This document shows, one piece after another, positions 1 through 5,510 of a DNA stretch of 6,618 bases (position 1 is the stretch's first letter; each line of letters opens with the position of its first letter). The notes under the pieces were generated by a model. It saw only the letters and a list, made by a program, of their open reading frames with translations, searched no databases and was not told where the DNA came from. Source of the DNA: an uncultured Acetatifactor sp. Its GTDB lineage: Bacteria > Bacillota > Clostridia > Lachnospirales > Lachnospiraceae. Position numbers and translations under genes: made by a program. The stretch is taken from NCBI GenBank assembly GCA_910578995.1, contig CAJTSY010000110.1:3706-10323 (forward strand). Reading direction: 5' to 3'.

Positions 1-930
1 CAGGCCATAGAACCGAATATCCCCGGTAACGGAAATCTGAAATATATTGTAGATAATCAGATAGCCCGTGAAGATAATCAGCCCAAGAAAAGCGATGACC
101 GCAATCAGCGTTGTCACATCCGTGCCTTCGCCGAGCCGGGAAGAAGTGTAGCCCCAGTTTACACCGATGCGTACCAGTTCCCCTTCCCCCGTCTCATCCC
201 AGGAATACCCCAGGTCCAGATCCACCTGCTCCATCTGGCCGCGGATGTTCATACCGGATGCCATCATCACATTCAGGTCAGTACGGAACGGTTCCAGTCC
301 CCTGGATACCGCTTCCGCTTCTATTTCCTCTGCATACTCTTCACTGATATTGATATAGTGAACAGGGCTTATATCATCGTATTCCCACCATCCTGCCAGG
401 ATAAAGGTATCTGTTTTCTCATAAGGCATTTGGGATAAAGGGCCAACCGTATAGGTCAGTTCAATTTCCGCACCCAATTCCGGTTCGACACCCAGTCGTT
501 TCAAGGCATGGGTGTCCATGGTGATTTCCTTTTTTTCCTGCGGCATATGCCCTTTGGCGGGTTCTGCGAAACTCCATTCCGCGCAGTTGTCATCCATAAA
601 ACTGACCTCGGCAGGGTCTTTTGCAAAAATCCCGCTATCCATACTGCCAATGATCATACGTCTGCCCACGGCTTTTACATTGGGATGGACAGATATGTTC
701 TGAATCTGTTCTTCTGTCACTTCCTTAAAAGCTCCATGTCCGTAACCGCCGATCTGACGGAAAGTGCTCATCTCATAACTGGAATTTATGGACATTACTA
801 TGGTAAACAGAGAGGTAAACAGCAGAGCAGTCAATGCAATGGCAATGACTGCAATGATGTTGCGCCTGCGGGATTCCCATAAAGAACGCCGGCTTAATTC
901 CCTGATACATTTTCTGTTTTTGACATTCAT
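1..930 (-). CDS. FtsX/MacB-type ABC transporter permease, N-terminal 310 residues (partial)
   Basis: This is the membrane subunit of an ABC transporter, open at the window edge; the frame is uninterrupted for 310 codons from the ATG at 930. A basic N-terminus (NRKCIRELSRRSLWESRRRN) precedes a first membrane helix at about residues 25-46. A long, mostly polar, probably extracytoplasmic region spans residues 48-270, and a second helix lies at about 272-297. The visible end reads VTGDIRFYGL, a junction I associate with large clostridial FtsX-family permeases, where it leads into the cytoplasmic loop before further helices. The start is supported by AGGGG seven bases upstream. The gene lies 56 bases behind the ATPase gene and should pair with it, as in mechanotransmission or peptide-resistance transporters (MacB, BceAB or Vex-like). 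Substrate and direction of transport are not visible. A substrate-binding domain between helices 1 and 2 is inferred from layout only. Confidence 0.88.
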   Translation of the reverse strand, partial: MNVKNRKCIRELSRRSLWESRRRNIIAVIAIALTALLFTSLFTIVMSINSSYEMSTFRQIGGYGHGAFKEVTEEQIQNISVHPNVKAVGRRMIIGSMDSGIFAKDPAEVSFMDDNCAEWSFAEPAKGHMPQEKKEITMDTHALKRLGVEPELGAEIELTYTVGPLSQMPYEKTDTFILAGWWEYDDISPVHYINISEEYAEEIEAEAVSRGLEPFRTDLNVMMASGMNIRGQMEQVDLDLGYSWDETGEGELVRIGVNWGYTSSRLGEGTDVTTLIAVIAFLGLIIFTGYLIIYNIFQISVTGDIRFYGL

Positions 931-986
931 CTTTATACCCCTGGCGCGCTTCGGCGCGCATACCAAATTCCATGCCGCCGCAGTCG
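931..986 (-). promoter_or_regulatory. ATPase-permease spacer with GC hairpin and partial copy of the upstream repeat
   Basis: The 56-base spacer holds a perfect 6-bp GC stem at 944-949 / 954-959. The 4-base loop reads TTCG on plus and CGAA in the minus-strand transcript. Immediately upstream in the transcript is GCATGGAAT (967-975) followed by seven bases, the same arrangement seen in the repeat unit before the ATPase gene. The hairpin sits about 8 bases ahead of the permease AGGGG ribosome binding site, so it may tune permease translation or protect a processed mRNA end. There is no T-run, so it is not an intrinsic terminator. Structure is seen; function is inferred. Confidence 0.55.
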
Positions 987-1658
987 TCAGTCCCGAGAAA
1001 CAATCCGCCCGTCTTCGATGCGGATAATGCGGTCTGCCATCTGCGCGATTTCTTCATTGTGCGTTATCATTACGATTGTCTGGACGAACTTCTGACTGGT
1101 AACTTTTAAAAGACTCAGTACATCCTGGCTGGTTCCGGAGTCCAGATTGCCCGTGGGTTCGTCCGCGAGAATGATAGCCGGAGCTGCCGCCAGTGCACGG
1201 GCGATTGCCACACGCTGCTGCTGACCGCCGGAAAGCTGACCCGGCAGGGCGTCCAGGCGTTCCTCCAGTCCAAGCGTCTGAACGATTTTCTGTACAAATT
1301 CCTTCTTTGCCCTGCCGCCGTCCAGTTCAATGGGAAGAACAATGTTCTCATACACATTCAGCACCGGGACAAGATTGTACGCCTGAAACACAAAGCCGAT
1401 TTTTCTGCGGCGGAAAATAGTCAGGGCTTCCTCCTTTAAGGAAAAAATGTCCTGCCCGTCAACCATGACAGTACCGTCCGTAGGGCGGTCCAAGCCGCCA
1501 AGCATATGCAGCAGCGTGGATTTCCCGGAACCGGATGTGCCGACAACCGCCACAAATTCGCCTTTCTCCACACTTAAATCAACTCCGTCCAGTGCATGAA
1601 CCGCATTGCTGCCGGAGCCATAAACCTTTTTCAGGCCTTTTGCCTGTAAAATTTCCAT
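987..1658 (-). CDS. ABC transporter ATP-binding protein (LolD/MacB/BceA-type)
   Basis: This cytoplasmic ATPase powers the adjacent FtsX-type permease. All nucleotide-binding motifs are intact in the 223-residue product: Walker A GTSGSGKST at residues 40-48, Q-loop glutamine 92 (FVFQAYNLVP), signature LSGGQ at 142-146, Walker B IILADEP at 162-168 with catalytic Glu167, and H-loop His200. A single-domain ATPase of this length is normal for the LolD/MacB/BceA group. I start it at the ATG at 1658, which has GGAGGG (1667-1672) eight bases upstream. The TTG two codons earlier, at 1664, is only two bases from that site and is unlikely. It lies downstream of the sensor kinase across a repeat-rich leader, and its partner permease begins 56 bases after its stop. 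Family membership is certain; the transported compound is not known. Confidence 0.95.
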   Translation of the reverse strand: MEILQAKGLKKVYGSGSNAVHALDGVDLSVEKGEFVAVVGTSGSGKSTLLHMLGGLDRPTDGTVMVDGQDIFSLKEEALTIFRRRKIGFVFQAYNLVPVLNVYENIVLPIELDGGRAKKEFVQKIVQTLGLEERLDALPGQLSGGQQQRVAIARALAAAPAIILADEPTGNLDSGTSQDVLSLLKVTSQKFVQTIVMITHNEEIAQMADRIIRIEDGRIVSRD

Positions 1659-1666
1659 AAACAAGT

Positions 1667-1672
1667 CCCTCC
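1667..1672 (-). promoter_or_regulatory. Ribosome binding site of the ABC ATPase gene
   Basis: The minus strand reads GGAGGG here, eight bases before the ATG at 1658 and two bases before an in-frame TTG at 1664. The spacing decides in favour of the ATG. The site abuts the last 64-bp repeat unit, which ends at 1673. Confidence 0.85.
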
Positions 1673-1864
1673 GTAAAACAGTGCCTTCGGCACCTTACTG
1701 ATTCCATGCTCGCCTGGAGGCGGATTGTCCTACAAGGTAAAACAGCGCCTTCAGCCCCTTACTGATTCCACATCCGTCTGGTAACGGACTATCCTACAAG
1801 ATAAAATAGTACCTTCAGCTCCTTACTGATTTCATGTCCGTCTGGCGGCGGACTGTCCTGTAAT
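1673..1864 (-). repeat. Three head-to-tail 64-bp repeats in the leader of the ABC transporter genes
   Basis: Units occupy 1673-1736, 1737-1800 and 1801-1864 with no bases between them. By hand alignment without gaps, units 1 and 2 match at 51 of 64 positions and units 2 and 3 at 49 of 64. In the transcript direction each unit carries AGGAYARTCCG, an imperfect hairpin around CCAG, RAATCAGTAAGG, then a second hairpin position with a GAA loop followed by TRTTTTAY. The second hairpin is perfect only in unit 1 (GTGCC-GAA-GGCAC, 1681-1693), next to the ATPase ribosome binding site. As 64 is not a multiple of three and stops occur, it does not encode a repeated peptide. It could be a multi-site operator, an RNA leader, or a dispersed intergenic repeat that has duplicated. 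Confidence 0.93.
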
Positions 1865-1922
1865 GAGAAAAATCTGTATGCATGCAAAGAAATCATCCTT
1901 TGATACATACAGATTATCTCAT
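1863..1922 (-). repeat. 60-bp interrupted palindrome after the sensor kinase gene
   Basis: The arms are 1863-1868 with 1917-1922 (6 bp), 1871-1880 with 1906-1915 (10 bp, AATCTGTATG) and 1885-1889 with 1898-1902 (5 bp), with an 8-base loop at 1890-1897. In the transcript direction the 10-bp arm runs into TTTTT. It begins 37 bases after the kinase stop codon, so a weak intrinsic terminator or attenuator separating the two-component genes from the transporter genes is possible. The stem is AT-rich, however, and the T-run is short. A protein-binding operator for the response regulator is an equally good reading. Confidence 0.65.
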
Positions 1923-1959
1923 AAAAATCTTTCCAAATTCTTTCCCCGGGAAATAAATT

Positions 1960-2937
1960 CTAACGGTTTTGAAAGAATTGCCGTTCCTTCGGCAGGAATA
2001 CGGAAAAAGTGCTTCCTTTTCCGGGAACGGAAATAACCTTGATATAGCCGCCCTCATCGGATATGATTTGACGCGCCAAATACAGCCCGATTCCCACGCC
2101 TTCCTGTTCCTGCGAGGTCCCGGAACGATAAAAGCGGGCAAATATCCTTGACTGCTCACTTTCAGGGATGCCTGCACCGGTATCCGATATATCAATCCTT
2201 ACAAACATTTCATAACTGACAGCAGAAATGGTTATTGTTCCATGCTCCGTATATTTGACCGCATTGTCGACAATATTAGCCAGTGCTTCTGCTGTCCATT
2301 TGGAATCAAAGACCGCATAAATGTCTGTGTTATGCAGATGCAGGGATAATCCTTTTTCCGCGGCTTTTGCCGTATATTGTTCAGCAATGCCCTGGAGCAG
2401 CGGCTGCAACGGTGTGCGCCTGGGTGAAAGGGAAATAATTCCGTTCTCCAGTCGGGAGAGTTTTACAAGAGAGTCAATCAAAAAACGCAGTTTCTCAGAC
2501 TGCTTATACAGCGCATCCACATTGGCTTTCATCGATGCCAGAAGATTTTCTTTCGTGGACATTACTTCTTCCATGGAAATTAACTCTTCCATGGAAATCA
2601 CCTCTTCCATCAGAAGCTCACTATATAGTAGTAGGTTTGCAATCGGCGTCTTTGTCTGATGGGAAATATCCGCAATCAGGGACTTCATTCTGTCTTTTTC
2701 CCAGGCCGCATTTCGAGAAGAAATCTCTGCCGCGGAAAGATAGTGCGCAAATTTTGTTTCCAGTGCAGACAGCTTACTTTCATCAAAAGTGGTTTCGGAA
2801 AAAGAGCCATCCATTGCGGCATCCAACATCCCTTCGATTGCATCCATGGTTTTTCCGGCTTTCTTTCGAGTCCGGAATACAATGACGGCTGCCGTCAGAA
2901 AACAAAGCAGTATGATAACAATTCCAGTTTCATCCAT
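1960..2937 (-). CDS. Sensor histidine kinase with one N-terminal membrane helix
   Basis: This membrane sensor of a two-component system autophosphorylates on histidine and passes the phosphate to the regulator encoded just upstream. Residues 5-21 form the only clear membrane helix, so there is almost no extracellular sensing part. This suggests sensing within the membrane or through the transporter, as in BceS-like kinases, although those usually have two helices. A linker follows, then the H-box SHQTKTP with phospho-acceptor His93, the N-box around Asn221/Asn225 (NIVDNAVKYT), G1 DTGAGIP at 252-258, the F-box region IFARFYR, and G2 GVGIGL at 280-285. Residues 110-127 are a threefold hexapeptide repeat (MEEVIS, MEELIS, MEEVMS) not expected in this domain. 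The ATG overlaps the regulator stop by 8 bases and lacks a strong ribosome site, which points to translational coupling. Confidence 0.95.
   Translation of the reverse strand: MDETGIVIILLCFLTAAVIVFRTRKKAGKTMDAIEGMLDAAMDGSFSETTFDESKLSALETKFAHYLSAAEISSRNAAWEKDRMKSLIADISHQTKTPIANLLLYSELLMEEVISMEELISMEEVMSTKENLLASMKANVDALYKQSEKLRFLIDSLVKLSRLENGIISLSPRRTPLQPLLQGIAEQYTAKAAEKGLSLHLHNTDIYAVFDSKWTAEALANIVDNAVKYTEHGTITISAVSYEMFVRIDISDTGAGIPESEQSRIFARFYRSGTSQEQEGVGIGLYLARQIISDEGGYIKVISVPGKGSTFSVFLPKERQFFQNR
2557..2610 (-). repeat. 18-bp tandem repeat inside the kinase gene (three hexapeptide copies)
   Basis: Three 18-base copies at 2593-2610, 2575-2592 and 2557-2574 encode MEEVIS, MEELIS and MEEVMS, residues 110-127 of the kinase. 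Copies 1 and 2 are almost identical at DNA level and carry TTCCATGGAA palindromes across their junctions; the third copy diverges at its end. The period is a multiple of three, so gain or loss of a copy keeps the frame. It lies about 17 residues after the phospho-acceptor His93, in the DHp helical hairpin. Confidence 0.9.
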
Positions 2938-3607
2938 CTTTTTTTACCCAGGTATAACCGATTCCATAAACAGTTTTGATATACTCCTGTGCGCAAAGCT
3001 TATCCCGCAGACGCTTAACCGCAACAGAAAGGGCGTTTTCATCCACATATTCCGGGCCGTCTGTCCAAATTCGGTCTGCAAGCTCTCCCCGGGTCATCGT
3101 CCGGCCACGGTTTTCAACAAGCAAATGCAGCAGTCTTTGTTCCGTTTTGCTCAATTCAACCCTGGCGTTCCCCACGCAAAAGGCCATGGACTCAAAGTCA
3201 AAGCAAAAATGATCGATATGAATCGGTTTATTTTTAGGAATGGACATTTGCTTCCGCAGCTGGGTATTCACCCTTGCACGTAAAACCGAAAGAGAAAATG
3301 GCTTGGTAATATAATCATCGGCGCCCTGTTCCAGTCCATCTACAATATCCATATCCGTATCGTTGGCGGTCAGCAGAATCACCGGAATATCCGGTGTCTT
3401 TTCCTTGATTTCCCGCAGCAGGTCAAGCCCGCTGCCGTCAGGCAGGCTGATATCTAACAAGATTAAAGACACACGGCCGCAAAGGAGCTGTTCCCTCGCC
3501 GTTCTCAAATCCTTGCAGGAAATAACCTGCCGGCCATCTGTTTTCAGCGCCTTGCTCAACCCCTGATTCAAGCCTATATCATCTTCCACTATCAATAATT
3601 GTTCCAT
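2930..3607 (-). CDS. OmpR/PhoB-family response regulator
   Basis: This is a DNA-binding regulator of 225 residues, paired with the histidine kinase that follows. The receiver domain has the acidic pair Asp9-Asp10, phospho-acceptor Asp52 (LILLDISLPDGSG), switch Thr80 (ILLTAND) and Lys102 (ITKPF). The C-terminal winged helix spans about residues 128-223, with LSKTEQRLLHLLVENRG, the recognition-helix region ENALSVAVKRLRDKL and the wing YIKTVYGIGYTW. I choose the ATG at 3607 (MEQLLIVEDD) because the receiver fold begins there and AAGGAAG (3616-3622) lies eight bases upstream. The frame is open to an ATG at 3673, but those 22 extra residues have no family counterpart and that ATG falls at the -35 box. 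Likely targets are its own promoter and the ATPase-permease leader; this is inferred from neighbourhood. Confidence 0.95.
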   Translation of the reverse strand: MEQLLIVEDDIGLNQGLSKALKTDGRQVISCKDLRTAREQLLCGRVSLILLDISLPDGSGLDLLREIKEKTPDIPVILLTANDTDMDIVDGLEQGADDYITKPFSLSVLRARVNTQLRKQMSIPKNKPIHIDHFCFDFESMAFCVGNARVELSKTEQRLLHLLVENRGRTMTRGELADRIWTDGPEYVDENALSVAVKRLRDKLCAQEYIKTVYGIGYTWVKKDG

Positions 3608-3644
3608 GTATCTTGCTTCCTTGTTATTCAAATGCCGCCCGTTC

Positions 3645-3673
3645 AGTTTATGTCCCAACAGGCCAAAAGTCAA
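3645..3673 (-). promoter_or_regulatory. Candidate sigma-A-type promoter for the two-component genes
   Basis: On the minus strand, TTGACT (3668-3673; five of six consensus bases) and TAAACT (3645-3650; four of six) are separated by exactly 17 bases. The predicted transcript start near 3638 would give a leader of about 30 bases before the ATG at 3607, containing the AAGGAAG ribosome site. It lies downstream of the preceding open frame, so the two-component genes are probably a separate transcription unit. Confidence 0.6.
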
Positions 3674-3687
3674 TGGAATCTTTTCGG

Positions 3688-3810
3688 CTAAGCAAACCCA
3701 TTCTCACGCTTCCATTCCTTCCATGTAGCCTCATCCATCAGCCGCACATAGAGCTCCTGCAGCTGCCGGTCCTCCACGCCCTCCGTGCACCAGACGGATC
3801 CTATGATATA
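3688..3810 (-). pseudogene. 40-codon open extension or remnant, in frame behind the fusion gene stop
   Basis: After the TAA at 3813-3811 the same frame stays open for 40 codons to a TAG at 3690-3688. It reads roughly YIIGSVWCTEGVEDRQLQEL and continues with YVRLMDEATWKEWKRENGFA. The composition (Glu/Lys/Arg-rich, three Trp, amphipathic helix pattern) looks like a genuine protein C-terminus. There is no ribosome site and only one internal ATG. It could be the C-terminal tail of the fusion protein cut off by a stop mutation, a read-through extension, or the leftover end of a deleted gene. I do not recognise the family. Coding origin is inferred from amino-acid character only. Confidence 0.4.
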
Positions 3811-5472
3811 TTAAACAGCCTGTTCCAGCCATTCTTCTAAATGCCTCAAAATATCGCCGTTTTTCAATTCTTCCAGCGCCGCCTTTGCCCACGACGGGAA
3901 AACGGCACACTCACAGGCACTTACCAGCGTGACCAGAGGCGCAATAAAGGCATCTGCTTTTTTCTGCTCCTCGTCCACATCATCGCCGTACCCCTGCAGG
4001 AAGGCTTTGGCCGCTTCAGGGGAAAGCGAACTTGTCACATTGCGGATATCTCCATATGCAGTGCCTTTGCCCAGCAAATTGTAATCAAACAGGAACGCTC
4101 TCTCATTATCTTTCGATACGATCAGATTCGTCCAGTAAAAATCGTTGTATGCAAGCGTCCGGGGCAGCGCATCAATTCGGCTTCGGATTATGCCGTAATT
4201 CTCCGCGACTGCCTGCCAGAGCATATCTCCCCCGGTACCGGTCTTTTCCGCTATTAAGCGCATATTTTCTAAAGTGAGCATATCTGATTCGTCATACATG
4301 GAAACCCTGCTGCCGGAAAGATAGATACGTCCCTTTTTGTGAAGTATCTTGTACCATCCGGCAATGGCTCCCGCTATCTTAGGATCGCTCAGATCGCTTT
4401 CTTTCCCAAGCCTGTATTCGCCGTCTGCCTCTACATCCGGCAACAGGATTGCGTTTTGGGTGTAGCCCAACAGAGGCAAAGTCTGTACCCCAAGCTTTGA
4501 CAGCGTCAGGTAATTCTCTATTTCCCGTGCATCTTCCCGGCTCTCAAAAACCTTCAGAATCAGCTTTCTCCCTTCCGATTCCACCCGATACACAGAGACT
4601 CCGGCTTTTGACCGAATCAACGAACAGATTGGATTCCGCACTCCCAGTTCCGTAAGCTGCAGAATATAGGAGGAAGGCAGCAGCTTACCGGGCTGCCCCA
4701 ACTGTGACAGTATCCCGTTGATCTTCACCAGAAGCTGCTCGTCCATCCCGTCCCATTTAAGTAATTCCGCACCGCTGAACCGCTGCAGCTGGGATACGAA
4801 CTTGATCCCATGCTCCGCAAATGCCCGTTTTGCCCGTTGGGGAAGATGGTCAGTCAGCAGATTGACAGGGGGAAGCTGCACCGGTTCTTTGAAAGGAAAG
4901 GTTTTCTCAAATTCAGCCATTTCCTCCGGATCGACGTCATAGACTTCGTCTTCGATATACCGGCCGGTAATCCCATCCAAAGCGCCGTCGTACAGTTCCA
5001 TTGCCATCAACGAGTCCCAGCTGTCCCCGCCGGCGGACACTATCCCATAGTGCTTCGCTCTCCTGAACCCGAATCTCGGGTAGTAATCGGGATGCCCGTA
5101 GATAATGATCGCGCGGTATCCCAGTCTCGCCGCCTCTTCAATGGAGCGATGCATCAGAGCCGAACCCACTCCCATTCTCTTATAGCCCGGACAGACGCTG
5201 AGCGGGCCAAAGTTCAGAACTTCTATCTCCCGGCCGTCCGGCGTTATCACCTTCGCCAGGCTGTAAATGACATGGCCTACAATTTTGCCCTCCGCTTCCG
5301 CAACAAAATCCAGCTCGGGCACAAAAGAGGGAAGCTTTCTCAATTTGTGCACCAACAGATGCTCTCCGTCGCAGGTGGGGTGATTCATATTTCCCCAGAA
5401 CGCCTCTCTTGTCAACTCCTCTACAATACGGTAATCCGCAGGTATTTCATTCCTGATACTGATATTTAACAT
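3811..5472 (-). CDS. GNAT acetyltransferase - HhH - aminoglycoside-phosphotransferase-type fusion protein
   Basis: This is a predicted cytosolic enzyme of 553 residues in three parts. Residues 1 to about 190 are a YhbS-like GNAT domain: LSVCPGYKRMGVGSA at 91-105 is the acetyl-CoA-binding motif A, and GHPDYYPRFGF at 126-136 is typical of this branch. Residues about 201-257 (LLTDHLPQRAKRAFAEHGIK onward) match the helix-hairpin-helix pattern of the RNA polymerase alpha C-terminal domain. Residues about 285-553 resemble the APH/choline-kinase fold: ATP-site Lys307 (LILKVF), Glu317/Glu319, catalytic loop YNDFYWTN with Asp444 and Asn449, and metal-binding Asp463 (LFDY). The usual catalytic-loop His is Tyr442. 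The ATG at 5472 has GGAGG six bases upstream. Domain order recalls the bifunctional aminoglycoside enzyme AAC(6')-APH(2''), but similarity to that protein is not claimed and the substrate is unknown. Confidence 0.88.
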   Translation of the reverse strand: MLNISIRNEIPADYRIVEELTREAFWGNMNHPTCDGEHLLVHKLRKLPSFVPELDFVAEAEGKIVGHVIYSLAKVITPDGREIEVLNFGPLSVCPGYKRMGVGSALMHRSIEEAARLGYRAIIIYGHPDYYPRFGFRRAKHYGIVSAGGDSWDSLMAMELYDGALDGITGRYIEDEVYDVDPEEMAEFEKTFPFKEPVQLPPVNLLTDHLPQRAKRAFAEHGIKFVSQLQRFSGAELLKWDGMDEQLLVKINGILSQLGQPGKLLPSSYILQLTELGVRNPICSLIRSKAGVSVYRVESEGRKLILKVFESREDAREIENYLTLSKLGVQTLPLLGYTQNAILLPDVEADGEYRLGKESDLSDPKIAGAIAGWYKILHKKGRIYLSGSRVSMYDESDMLTLENMRLIAEKTGTGGDMLWQAVAENYGIIRSRIDALPRTLAYNDFYWTNLIVSKDNERAFLFDYNLLGKGTAYGDIRNVTSSLSPEAAKAFLQGYGDDVDEEQKKADAFIAPLVTLVSACECAVFPSWAKAALEELKNGDILRHLEEWLEQAV

Positions 5473-5510
5473 TTACTTCCTCCGTTCCTGTGGCTTTGCG
5501 CCATGGATTC

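Noticed and set aside
944..959. An intrinsic terminator between the ATPase and permease genes
   Set aside because: The GC stem is strong but no T-run follows on either strand, and the permease ribosome site comes directly after it.
773..1057. A 94-codon minus-strand open frame bridging the ATPase and permease genes
   Set aside because: It is out of frame with both real genes. Its translation is low-complexity Cys/His-rich nonsense, and the permease frame with its own ribosome site accounts for the region.
1659..1664. TTG at 1664 as the ATPase start
   Set aside because: It is two bases from the GGAGGG site, too close for initiation; the ATG at 1658 has ideal spacing and matches the usual family N-terminus.
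1659..1862. A promoter for the transporter genes within the repeats
   Set aside because: I found no pair of -35 and -10 boxes with acceptable match and spacing. A regulated or atypical promoter remains possible but cannot be placed.
1673..1864. A CRISPR array reading of the tandem repeats
   Set aside because: The 64-bp units are directly adjacent without spacers and are too diverged (about 77-80 percent identical), and no cas gene is present.
2789..3283. A 164-codon plus-strand open frame
   Set aside because: It is antisense across the kinase/regulator junction, both of which carry complete family motifs; its translation has no recognisable fold.
3608..3673. A 22-residue N-terminal extension of the response regulator
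   Set aside because: Receiver domains begin at the MEQLLIVEDD position, the ATG at 3673 has no ribosome site, and the stretch overlaps the predicted promoter.
4810..5469. A 219-codon plus-strand open frame
   Set aside because: It lies wholly antisense to the GNAT part of the fusion gene, has no domain signature and no ribosome site, and is explained by the codon bias of the real gene.
5491..5503. A short hairpin (TGGC/GCCA) before the fusion gene ribosome site
   Set aside because: A 4-bp stem is within chance expectation for a 38-base spacer, and it lacks the GCATGGAAT element found at the other leaders.
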